Below are positions 1-5,822 of a stretch of 8,471 nt of DNA, in pieces (within the stretch, counting starts at the first letter, position 1; every line of letters starts with the position of its first letter). The stretch comes from Candidatus Mcinerneyibacterium aminivorans (GTDB lineage: Bacteria > Macinerneyibacteriota > Macinerneyibacteria > Macinerneyibacteriales > Macinerneyibacteriaceae), in contig VSIX01000008.1 in assembly GCA_008086245.1 (NCBI GenBank), positions 1-8,471 of the forward strand, read 5' to 3'. Below the pieces are notes generated by a model, which was given only the letters and a program-made list of their open reading frames with translations, was not told the DNA's origin and made no database searches. A program made the position numbers and the translations under genes.

Positions 1-1098
1 AGCAAAAAGGTTATCAATATCTGTAGTTCCATTTACTTTTGCTTTTATTCCTCCACAGTTGTAATGTGCCGCAGGAACAACTGGAATCATATCTTTTGTA
101 ATATCTATATTAAATTGCAAACATTTTTTATATATATTTGGAAATCTGTTTTTAATAAATTTATTCGATTTCATAGAAATATCCAGATATAAATGGTCCA
201 CACCATCTTTTTTCATCTCTGTATCCATTGATCTGGCAACTATATCTCTTGGAGCAAGTGATTTGAGCTTATGATACTTATGCATGAACTGTTTTCCTTT
301 AATAGTTTTTAACACTCCCCCTTCTCCCCTTACTGCTTCGGATATAAGAAAGTTTTTAGCATAAGGATGATAAAGAGTAGTAGGATGAAACTGCATAAAT
401 TCCATATTTTGAATTGTAGCACCCGCCCTAAAAGCCATTGCTATGCCATCGCCTGTGGCAATATCAGGATTTGAAGTGTAAAGATAAACCTTGCCTGCGC
501 CGCCGGTTGCCAGGATAGTTCTCTTTGCACCAATTGATATCATTTGATTTTCAAGTTTATTATATACAAATGCTCCCCAGCATCTTTTTTCATCAGATTC
601 TACTGTAGAAAGCTTTGATTCCATAATCAAATCTGCTGCAAAATGATAGGCTAAAACAATTATATTGGGGTGATCTTTAACTTTGCTAAAAAGTTTATTT
701 TCAATTTCCTGGCCTGTAATATCTTTGTAATAAAGAACCCTATTTCTGGAATGTCCTCCTTCTTTTGACAGCTTAAAACTGCTGTTTTCTTCTTCAAAAT
801 TCACCCCCAGCTGCTGCAACCTCTTTATAACATTTGGAGATTCTTTAATTATCTCATCCACAATTTCTTCATTGCACAAATTATCTCCGGCATACAGAGT
901 ATCTTCTATGTGCTTTTCAAAAGAATCATTAGCTTTATCCATTACCGCCGCTATTCCACCCTGAGCATAGAAAGTATTTGCCTCTTTAATTTTATCCTTG
1001 GATATTAAAATTACTTTTCCCTTTTTTGCCAGCTCAAGAGATGTCAGCTGGCCTGCAATACCTGATCCAATAACCAGAAAATCAGTTTTTATCTGCAT
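1..1098 (-). CDS. nadB: L-aspartate oxidase NadB, partial (C-terminus beyond window)
   Basis: This is the first 366 residues of NadB, which oxidises L-aspartate to iminoaspartate on FAD. It is the first step of de novo NAD synthesis and NadA is the next enzyme. The reading frame is open to base 1. An N-terminal FAD-binding GSGIAG lies at residues 11-16, followed by YAQGGIA (about 44-50), EGGHSRNRV, a QFHPTT motif with H238, RGEGG, APRDIVAR with R284, and VPAAHYNCGG near residue 345. The order and wording of these blocks match E. coli NadB better than succinate dehydrogenase or fumarate reductase flavoproteins. The family is usually about 510-540 residues, so roughly 70% is present. The ATG at 1098 has GGAG at 1104-1107, five bases upstream. 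It follows aspA after a 92-base gap with no terminator, so co-transcription is likely. Without oxygen NadB can pass electrons to fumarate, the product of the neighbouring AspA. Identity is confident. Confidence 0.95.
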   Translation of the reverse strand, partial: MQIKTDFLVIGSGIAGQLTSLELAKKGKVILISKDKIKEANTFYAQGGIAAVMDKANDSFEKHIEDTLYAGDNLCNEEIVDEIIKESPNVIKRLQQLGVNFEEENSSFKLSKEGGHSRNRVLYYKDITGQEIENKLFSKVKDHPNIIVLAYHFAADLIMESKLSTVESDEKRCWGAFVYNKLENQMISIGAKRTILATGGAGKVYLYTSNPDIATGDGIAMAFRAGATIQNMEFMQFHPTTLYHPYAKNFLISEAVRGEGGVLKTIKGKQFMHKYHKLKSLAPRDIVARSMDTEMKKDGVDHLYLDISMKSNKFIKNRFPNIYKKCLQFNIDITKDMIPVVPAAHYNCGGIKAKVNGTTDIDNLFA

Positions 1099-1190
1099 AA
1101 TTACTCCAATCAAATAAAAGTTTTACATCAAGTTTATTTTAAAAAATGGAACTATTTTCACATGTAACAGTATATAAATTTATTTAAATA

Positions 1191-2585
1191 TTAATCATCA
1201 AATCCGAGTTTATACATATTCCAGGGTGATAGCATCTCATCTATTTCATCTTCTTCCATTAATTCTTCTTCCAGAATAACATTCTTTATAGTTTTATTTT
1301 CCTCTATTGATTTTTTTATAATATGCTCAACCTTTTCATACCCCAGTTTAGGCACAAATATTGTAGCTATAGTTTTACTATTTAAAGCATATTCTTTAGC
1401 TACTTTTTCATTTGCTTCTATACCCTTTATACACTTTTCTCTTAGAATATTAGTTCCTGAAATTAAAATTTTTAGAGTTTCCATTAGTGTATGCATCATT
1501 AAAGGAAGAAACTGATTTATTTCAAGATTTCCCAAACCCGCAATCTGACCAACCAAGTTATCATTATTAATGACCTTTAAAGCAATCTGGGAAACAGATT
1601 CCAGAATAACAGGATTAATTTTTGTAGGCATAATAGAAGATCCCTTTTGAACTCTGGGAAGACTAATTTCATTTATTCCTGCTTTAGGTCCGCTGCTTAA
1701 CAGCCTTAAATCGGATGTAATTTTTAGTAAATTCGAACCGTATGCTTTTAGCATTCCTGAAACCTCAACCAAACTGTCCTTATTCTGGGTTGCATCTATC
1801 AAATTTTCTGCTCTTGCTATGGTAAGACCGGTTAAATCCTTAAGATTCTCAACTACTTTAAAAATATATTTTTTAGGAGCACCCAGACCTGTACCAACAG
1901 CAGTACCACCTAGATTTAAAGGCTTTATTCTCTCACGGGATTTAAAAATTCTCCACCTGTCTCTTGATACCGCATTGGCCCATGCCCCAAATTCCATTCC
2001 TAAAGTCACCGGAACAGCATCCTGTAATTGAGTTCTACCAATTTTTAATATATGTCTAAAAGTTTGCTCTTTTTTCTGAAGCGAATCCTGCAATTTCATA
2101 ATCTCTTTTTCCAGATCGTGCAACCCAAATAAAACAGCAACCTGAAGAGCACTGGGAAAAACATCATTGGTAGATTGATGCTTATTAACATGATCCAGAG
2201 GATCAACAGCTGAATAACTTCCCTTTTCATATCCAAGTATTTCATTAGCACGATTTGCTATTACCTCATTGAAATTCATATTTGTAGAGGTTCCAGCTCC
2301 ACCCTGGAAAGGATCTACCACTATTTGCTCATGGAATTTTCCATTTTCGATTTCAGTGCAGGCCTGAACAATAGAATCAGCTAATTTACTGTCCAGATAT
2401 CCGTATTCTTTGTTTGTCAATGCTGCAGCATGTTTTATATATGCAAATGATTTTATAAAGGTTGAATCGATTTTATAATCAGAGATTGGAAAGTTCTTTA
2501 AAGCCCTTTTAGTATGAATTCCATAGTATTTATCTTTTTGTATTTTAACTTTTCCCAAATAATCTTTTTCTTCCCTAAATTTCAT
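1191..2585 (-). CDS. aspA: Aspartate ammonia-lyase (aspartase)
   Basis: This 464-residue protein of the fumarase/aspartase superfamily converts L-aspartate to fumarate and ammonia. The conserved blocks are in order: QGGAGTSTNMN (94-104), DHVNKHQSTND (131-141), GRTQLQDAVP (183-192), GTAVGTGL (227-234), LRLLSSGPKAGINEI (293-307) and the catalytic loop GSSIMPTKINP (315-325) with S316/S317 and K322. GRTQLQDA carries Gln where fumarases carry the catalytic His (GRTHLQDA), which favours aspartase. The length matches the family. Oddities are Thr321, where Ala or Gly is usual in the loop, and VILES after NPV instead of the common VVPE. Its ATG overlaps the stop of the preceding 99-residue gene by four bases (ATGA), suggesting translational coupling. 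Aspartase genes are known near [FeFe]-hydrogenase maturation genes in several anaerobes. Here the enzyme could supply ammonia, fumarate (for NadB), or both. The family call is firm; exact substrate preference is inferred. Confidence 0.92.
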   Translation of the reverse strand: MKFREEKDYLGKVKIQKDKYYGIHTKRALKNFPISDYKIDSTFIKSFAYIKHAAALTNKEYGYLDSKLADSIVQACTEIENGKFHEQIVVDPFQGGAGTSTNMNFNEVIANRANEILGYEKGSYSAVDPLDHVNKHQSTNDVFPSALQVAVLFGLHDLEKEIMKLQDSLQKKEQTFRHILKIGRTQLQDAVPVTLGMEFGAWANAVSRDRWRIFKSRERIKPLNLGGTAVGTGLGAPKKYIFKVVENLKDLTGLTIARAENLIDATQNKDSLVEVSGMLKAYGSNLLKITSDLRLLSSGPKAGINEISLPRVQKGSSIMPTKINPVILESVSQIALKVINNDNLVGQIAGLGNLEINQFLPLMMHTLMETLKILISGTNILREKCIKGIEANEKVAKEYALNSKTIATIFVPKLGYEKVEHIIKKSIEENKTIKNVILEEELMEEDEIDEMLSPWNMYKLGFDD

Positions 2586-2881
2586 TGTAACTCTTTAATT
2601 ATTTTAATTATATTATTCCATTCTTCTTTATCTAATTGTTCATAATTATCAATTACAAGTCCTAAAATTGAATTAATTTTAATTTTTTTGGTAGGTGCCA
2701 TAACATCTTTCGAACCGGCGATATAAGACCATCTTCTACCACCAAGTATCTCACAGAAATATATTTTTATTCCATATTTCCCGCTTAAAAACGATGCTAT
2801 AATTTCCAGATTGTCATGCAGATTTTTATTCTTATCAATCCTATCTTTAATTTTTTTAAATATAGATATCTCTTTCTCCAT
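2582..2881 (-). CDS. Small protein of unknown function in the HydG-like/AspA operon
   Basis: I do not recognise this 99-residue protein. It starts with a charged Lys-rich helix (about 1-33). A strand-rich middle follows (KIYFCEI 39-45, GGRRWSYIAG 47-56, KIKINSILGLVIDN 66-79), then a C-terminal amphipathic helix (about 82-99). There is one Cys (C43), no signal peptide and no membrane segment, so a small cytosolic alpha-beta fold is likely. It does not look like the TM1266-type ACT regulator often found near hydrogenase maturases. The start codon lies 26 bases inside the end of the HydG-like gene, and an in-frame stop just upstream makes this ATG the first possible start. The ribosome site is weak (GAAAGAA), so translation may depend on ribosomes finishing hydG. 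The stop overlaps the aspA start (ATGA). This tight packing between two enzyme genes argues that it is real and that its product works with them. Function is unknown. Confidence 0.8.
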   Translation of the reverse strand: MEKEISIFKKIKDRIDKNKNLHDNLEIIASFLSGKYGIKIYFCEILGGRRWSYIAGSKDVMAPTKKIKINSILGLVIDNYEQLDKEEWNNIIKIIKELQ

Positions 2882-4355
2882 TTTTTATTCTTTCATAATA
2901 TTTTTTAAAAGGCTTTAATAAATCATTTTCTTTAAAATAAGGATCATTTTCAACCTCTTTAATTTCCTTCTTAATTAAGTTTTCCCCAATTTTTCTTGTT
3001 TCTTCTGATGCAAAATCATCAAGCCATTCTCTAAATGTAAGAATAGCATTCAGTTTGCAGAATTTTCCTTCCTGGCAGGTTGTCAACATATCCATAATTT
3101 TTTTACCCGTTCTTCCGCATCTATAACCAGCGGTACAGAAAGATGAAATCATTCCCATTTTAGCAAATCTTCTTATAACAGAATCTACATCTCTTGTATC
3201 ATCAATTACAAATTGCTGTCTGTTTTTTTCCTGTTCTTTATAAGCTTCACTATAAGCTCCTATACCTATTCGGGTTGAAGCATCTGTTTGGGTACAACCA
3301 AGCATCATTGCCTCATCTCTCATTTCAGGTCTTTCTCTGGCCGTCACTATCAATCCAGTATATGGTATAGATAACCTTAAAACAGCAACCAATTTTTTAA
3401 AATCCTCATCCGAAACCTTATATTTGGTTTTTTGAACATACGGTGCATTTTGAGCATCCATAAGTCTTGGAAATGAAATAGTGTGCGGTCCTATACCTCC
3501 AAATTGTTTTTCAAGATCAATGGCATGATACAGAAGCCCCATCACCTCAAAACGCCAGTCATATAAACCAAATAAAGCACCTATTGCTACATCATCTATA
3601 CCGGCTTCTAATGCTCTGTGCAGTGCATATAATCTCCATTTATAGTTTGATTTTGGTCCTGAAGGATGAAGTTTATTGTAAGTATCATGGTGATAGGTTT
3701 CCTGAAATACCTGATAGGTTCCAACACCAACTTCCCATAATTTTTTCAAATCCTCAATTTTCATCGGCGCTGCATTTATATTAACCCTTCTAATTGTTCC
3801 TTTTTTCCTTCCGGTATCAACTTTTACATCATAAATAGATTCTATAGTTTCCTTTATATAATTTGCATCTGATTTTGGATGTTCCCCATAAACTACAAGT
3901 CCCCTTTTATGACCCATCTTAATCATACTCTCTGCTTCTTTTTTTACTTCATCCATTGATAATCTTCTTCTAACTTCTTCGTTATTATCTTTTCTAAAAC
4001 CACAATAAAGACAATTATTTACACATAAATTGCTTATGTATAAAGGAGCAAAAAGCACCACCCTGTTATCATAAACTTTTCTTTTTACCTTAAGAGCAGC
4101 TTCTTTTATTTCTCCCCATAAATCCTTATCTTCAACATTTAAAAGAGCAGCAGTTTCATCCGGATCCAGTCTTTCTATATTAAGCGATTTTTGGATTATT
4201 TCCCTTACATATTCTTTATCCGGATTTTTATTTTTCTCTATCTTTTCCCATATTAGTTCATCCTTAATAAAATCTTCTCCATCAATGAGATATTTGTCTA
4301 TTTCTTCCTGTTTAACAACATTTTCAGCCCACTTTTTAACTTTTGAATTTTTCAT
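2856..4355 (-). CDS. HydG-family radical SAM tyrosine lyase with altered C-terminal cluster motif
   Basis: This 499-residue protein belongs to the HydG/ThiH radical SAM family. HydG cleaves tyrosine to p-cresol and dehydroglycine, then to CO and cyanide for the [FeFe]-hydrogenase H-cluster. The radical SAM cluster motif is C111-x3-C115-x2-C118. The core blocks YGEHPKSD (157-164), RRVNINAAPM, GTYQVFQETYHHDTYNKLHPSGPKS (from 212), LFGLYDWRFE and GPHTISFPR are strongly HydG-like. The C-terminal domain is present, but where standard HydG reads FCTAC this protein reads FCTAG (C407, G410). The third Cys is kept (C433) and C413 and C427 are extra, so the CX2CX22C auxiliary-cluster motif is not canonical. 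I therefore give no gene symbol: it may be a paralogue with another product. The start is set at 4355, not at an in-frame ATG at 4421, because 4355 has GGAGGTG at a good distance and the upstream stretch holds a promoter. A ThiS-like carrier gene precedes it. Confidence 0.9.
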   Translation of the reverse strand: MKNSKVKKWAENVVKQEEIDKYLIDGEDFIKDELIWEKIEKNKNPDKEYVREIIQKSLNIERLDPDETAALLNVEDKDLWGEIKEAALKVKRKVYDNRVVLFAPLYISNLCVNNCLYCGFRKDNNEEVRRRLSMDEVKKEAESMIKMGHKRGLVVYGEHPKSDANYIKETIESIYDVKVDTGRKKGTIRRVNINAAPMKIEDLKKLWEVGVGTYQVFQETYHHDTYNKLHPSGPKSNYKWRLYALHRALEAGIDDVAIGALFGLYDWRFEVMGLLYHAIDLEKQFGGIGPHTISFPRLMDAQNAPYVQKTKYKVSDEDFKKLVAVLRLSIPYTGLIVTARERPEMRDEAMMLGCTQTDASTRIGIGAYSEAYKEQEKNRQQFVIDDTRDVDSVIRRFAKMGMISSFCTAGYRCGRTGKKIMDMLTTCQEGKFCKLNAILTFREWLDDFASEETRKIGENLIKKEIKEVENDPYFKENDLLKPFKKYYERIKNGERDIYI

Positions 4356-4360
4356 TATAA

Positions 4361-4367
4361 CACCTCC
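4361..4367 (-). promoter_or_regulatory. Ribosome binding site that sets the HydG-like start
   Basis: On the minus strand this reads GGAGGTG, five bases before the ATG at 4355 (TTATA between). An alternative in-frame ATG at 4421 has no comparable site and would lie on top of the predicted promoter, so this site decides the start. Confidence 0.85.
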
Positions 4368-4393
4368 AAAGCGTTCTTCTAAACCTTTTGTAT

Positions 4394-4421
4394 ATTTTAT
4401 CACGATTATATTAGTAGTCAA
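4394..4421 (-). promoter_or_regulatory. Predicted sigma-70-type promoter for the HydG-like gene
   Basis: On the minus strand a -35 box TTGACT (4416-4421) and a -10 box TAAAAT (4394-4399) are separated by 16 bases. The start point would fall near 4387, giving a leader of about 30 bases that contains the GGAGGTG ribosome site. It lies in the 98-base gap after the ThiS-like gene. No terminator hairpin is seen in that gap, so the downstream genes may be read both from here and from the promoter upstream of the carrier gene. The prediction is by eye. Confidence 0.5.
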
Positions 4422-4453
4422 TAATCATTTTAATTTTTTCCTTTGGCTAACTT

Positions 4454-4678
4454 TTATCCACCCACAATTACAGGCATGAAAGTAATATTATCTTCATTGG
4501 TCACATAATCATCTTTTTCGAGGGATCTGCCATCTTTTATTGCAAGATAGATAGCATCTTCGGGAATACCTATCTGCTCTGCAATTTCTTTTACTTTTTT
4601 CTTACCCTCTATTTCTATATTTATCTTATTTTTTTCTCCAACATAATGCTTCATTCCACCAAATATTTTTATTTTCAT
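4454..4678 (-). CDS. ThiS/MoaD-family small sulfur carrier protein
   Basis: This 74-residue protein has the beta-grasp sulfur-carrier pattern: an N-terminal strand KIKIFGG, a helix around VKEIAEQIGI, and a C-terminal MPVIVGG ending exactly on Gly-Gly. Family members are adenylated at this Gly-Gly by a ThiF/MoeB-type enzyme and then carry sulfur as a thiocarboxylate for thiazole, molybdopterin or tungstopterin, or other sulfur-containing products. No activating enzyme is in the window, and the sequence does not separate ThiS from MoaD, so no symbol is given. The ATG at 4678 has AAGAGGAG at 4689-4696 and a strong promoter further upstream, making this the first gene of the leftward block. It precedes the HydG-like enzyme by 98 bases. 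ThiH, a relative of HydG, makes dehydroglycine that is joined with ThiS-thiocarboxylate in thiazole synthesis, so the pairing is suggestive. A partnership here is inferred. Confidence 0.85.
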   Translation of the reverse strand: MKIKIFGGMKHYVGEKNKINIEIEGKKKVKEIAEQIGIPEDAIYLAIKDGRSLEKDDYVTNEDNITFMPVIVGG

Positions 4679-4688
4679 AATAAATTTT

Positions 4689-4696
4689 CTCCTCTT
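4689..4696 (-). promoter_or_regulatory. Ribosome binding site of the ThiS/MoaD-like gene
   Basis: The minus strand reads AAGAGGAG, ending ten bases before the ATG at 4678. The spacing is slightly long but acceptable, and no other start fits the beta-grasp N-terminus better. Confidence 0.65.
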
Positions 4697-4701
4697 AATT
4701 T

Positions 4702-4719
4702 ATACAGTTATCCCTGTAT
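4702..4719 (-). repeat. Perfect 6-bp dyad at the predicted transcription start
   Basis: ATACAG and CTGTAT form perfect inverted arms separated by six bases. The dyad begins just after the -10 box of the predicted promoter at 4724-4751, so it covers roughly +1 to +16 of the transcript. It could be an operator for an unknown repressor, or a 5' hairpin in the mRNA. I could not match it to a named regulator. Confidence 0.5.
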
Positions 4720-4723
4720 CTGC

Positions 4724-4751
4724 ATTATACAACTTCTTGTATTCAGTTCAA
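4724..4751 (-). promoter_or_regulatory. Predicted sigma-70-type promoter for the ThiS-like/HydG-like block
   Basis: On the minus strand a -35 box TTGAAC (4746-4751) lies 16 bases before a consensus -10 box TATAAT (4724-4729). The predicted start point is near 4717, about 40 bases before the ATG of the ThiS/MoaD-like gene. It is the best promoter match in the intergenic region and fits its place at the head of the leftward block. Confidence 0.65.
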
Positions 4752-4794
4752 GGGATATCTAAGCTCCACCGGGTGAATTCTATTTTCTGTTTTC

Positions 4795-4808
4795 TGCAAT
4801 CGGTTGCA
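4795..4808. promoter_or_regulatory. LacI/CcpA (cre)-like operator site
   Basis: TGCAATCGGTTGCA is nearly palindromic (TGCAA/TTGCA arms around a central CG) and fits the relaxed catabolite-responsive element TGNAANCGNTNNCA. It is centred about 85 bases upstream of the predicted start point of the leftward promoter. CcpA or another LacI-family regulator could bind here. One 14-base match in an AT-rich spacer may also be chance. Confidence 0.35.
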
Positions 4809-4921
4809 TGTATTTTGATTTATATTAACTTAATCACTGACCCCAAAAATGTTTTAAATAATATATTACAGGATATTTTTTATTAAACTTTTTTAATTAT
4901 TTTTCTAATTTCAGTATTGTT
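4809..4921. other. AT-rich spacer with no recognisable gene
   Basis: This is part of the 625-base gene-free stretch 4679-5303. I found no reading frame, RNA gene or clear hairpin in these bases. They lie between the cre-like site and the transposase remnant, and may be further decayed insertion-sequence DNA, but no coding similarity can be read. Confidence 0.5.
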
Positions 4922-5205
4922 ATATAAGCTTTATTTAGAACAAAAAAGTATGATGTTATTTAGCTAGAAACTTTCTATAGTATAGAAGAAGCAAAAGAAG
5001 GGATGGGAAAATTTGTTAATTGATATAATAATGAGCATAAACACTCAGCTACAGGTTATCTAACACCAAGCAAAAATATATAAAGGTAAAGACAAAGAGT
5101 TGATTGAAAAAGAAACAGTATAATACAGGAATCAGCAAAAAAACATCCCAGAAAATTTAAAAAAGTTAAAAAGTGGGAAAAAAAGTATACGTAAAAAGGA
5201 GAAAT
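4922..5205 (+). pseudogene. Decayed IS3-family transposase (OrfB) C-terminal remnant
   Basis: Read on the plus strand, the translation follows the C-terminal end of IS3-family OrfB (rve integrase-fold) transposases: ALFRTKKYD (from 4928), then LETFYSIEEAKEGMGKFVN (from 4964), then YNNEHKHSATGYLTPSK. After a +1 frame change near 5085 comes YKGKDKELIEKE. Stops interrupt the frame: TAA where the family has Glu before ALFRT, TAG at 4961, TGA replacing the Trp codon of the WYN motif, and TAA after EKETV. The catalytic DDE residues other than the last Glu region, the N-terminal half, OrfA and terminal inverted repeats cannot be seen. It is a dead fragment of an old insertion, and the only plus-strand coding trace in the window. 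Its presence marks the junction between the nqr block and the HydG-like block. Confidence 0.8.
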
Positions 5206-5271
5206 GTTGTTAAAAGTGAGGTGGCTTAAAAGTATAATCTATCCTGAAACATGCCTCAGGCTACAGAATCC

Positions 5272-5299
5272 AGAAGAGGCGGAGAAATCCGCCTTTTCT
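5272..5299 (-). terminator. Rho-independent terminator after the diiron-protein gene, probably bidirectional
   Basis: A perfect GC-rich stem GGCGGA/TCCGCC (5278-5283 and 5288-5293) with a four-base loop is extended by A-T and G-T pairs on both sides. It begins a few bases past the stop codon at 5304 of the minus-strand ferritin-like gene. The T-rich tail is better on the plus strand (TTTTCTTTT) than on the minus (TCTTCT), so it may stop transcription both ways. Confidence 0.8.
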
Positions 5300-5303
5300 T
5301 TTA

Positions 5304-5810
5304 TTAAAATGGAGTAAATCTATTTTTTATCCAGTATTCTTTTTCAGCTTCCTTTTCAATTTCTAATACTTCTTCATAATGCTCTCTTTCCCAGTCGGCA
5401 AGTTTTTTATAGAATGTCTTAAGTTCTTTTTCCTTACTTAAACTGGCCCATTTTTCGTAGTGCTTAATTGATTCCAGCTCCAGCAAAGCTGCAGTTGAAA
5501 TAGCAGAAAATAGATATTGTTTCTGACCAATTCTTTTATAGAATTCATCAGAAATAATCGGACTTTTTTCTTCTTCTACAGATGGGAAATCTTTTGAAAT
5601 ATTTTTAATATTTTTATCATCCTTTATTGCTTTATAGAATTTAAGCAAATAATTGTAATGTGTCTTTTCTTCTTCTACCCTTTCTAAAAAGAAATCCGCA
5701 ACTTCATCACCCTCTTCTGCTTTATCTGCCGCCTGCTGATATAGATTAATGCTGTCCATTTCACCTTTCATGCCTTTTTTTAATGCCTTTAGTATTTTTT
5801 CCTTTTCCAT
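5304..5810 (-). CDS. Ferritin-like diiron protein, rubrerythrin type
   Basis: This 168-residue all-helical protein has the duplicated diiron pattern of the rubrerythrin/erythrin group. The first half has E17 and E48-x2-H51 (EEKTH). The second half has ELES (E111, E113) and E141-x2-H144 (EREH). These supply the carboxylate and His ligands of a two-iron site in a four-helix bundle. The C-terminal rubredoxin domain of full rubrerythrins is absent, and there are no Cys residues, signal peptide or membrane segments, so it is a cytosolic diiron or ferritin-like protein. Family roles are peroxide removal, oxygen protection or iron handling in anaerobes; which applies here is not shown. The ATG at 5810 has a perfect AGGAGG six bases upstream that overlaps the stop codon of the 160-residue gene by one base. 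It is the last gene of the nqr block, followed by a terminator. Expression with nqr suggests a link to redox stress; this is inferred. Confidence 0.85.
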   Translation of the reverse strand: MEKEKILKALKKGMKGEMDSINLYQQAADKAEEGDEVADFFLERVEEEKTHYNYLLKFYKAIKDDKNIKNISKDFPSVEEEKSPIISDEFYKRIGQKQYLFSAISTAALLELESIKHYEKWASLSKEKELKTFYKKLADWEREHYEEVLEIEKEAEKEYWIKNRFTPF

Positions 5811-5816
5811 AACAAA

Positions 5817-5822
5817 CCTCCT
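5817..5822 (-). promoter_or_regulatory. Consensus ribosome binding site overlapping the upstream stop codon
   Basis: The minus strand reads AGGAGG six bases before the ATG of the ferritin-like gene. Its first base is the last base of the TAA that ends the preceding gene, which suggests linked translation of the two. Confidence 0.85.

Noticed and set aside
1099-1190. Promoter or terminator between aspA and nadB
   Set aside because: The 92-base gap is very AT-rich, but no hairpin with a T-run and no well-spaced -35/-10 pair could be found.
1819-2031. Plus-strand frame opposite aspA
   Set aside because: It lies wholly within a well-conserved aspartase gene and its translation has no recognisable features. 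Similar plus-strand frames at 3584-3784, 4285-4479 and 5749-5961 were rejected for the same reason.
2856-4355. Simple annotation as the H-cluster maturase HydG
   Set aside because: The fold and core motifs agree, but the auxiliary-cluster motif is altered and no other maturation gene is visible, so a specific hydG symbol would overstate the evidence.
4356-4421. N-terminal extension of the HydG-like protein from ATG 4421
   Set aside because: No ribosome site, overlap with a predicted promoter, and a much better GGAGGTG-supported ATG at 4355.
5217-5321. Open plus-strand frame running through the hairpin (starting GTG AGG TGG)
   Set aside because: It crosses the terminator stem, has no ribosome site and shows no convincing family motif. 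The faint similarity to the tail of an IS3 transposase is too weak to annotate.
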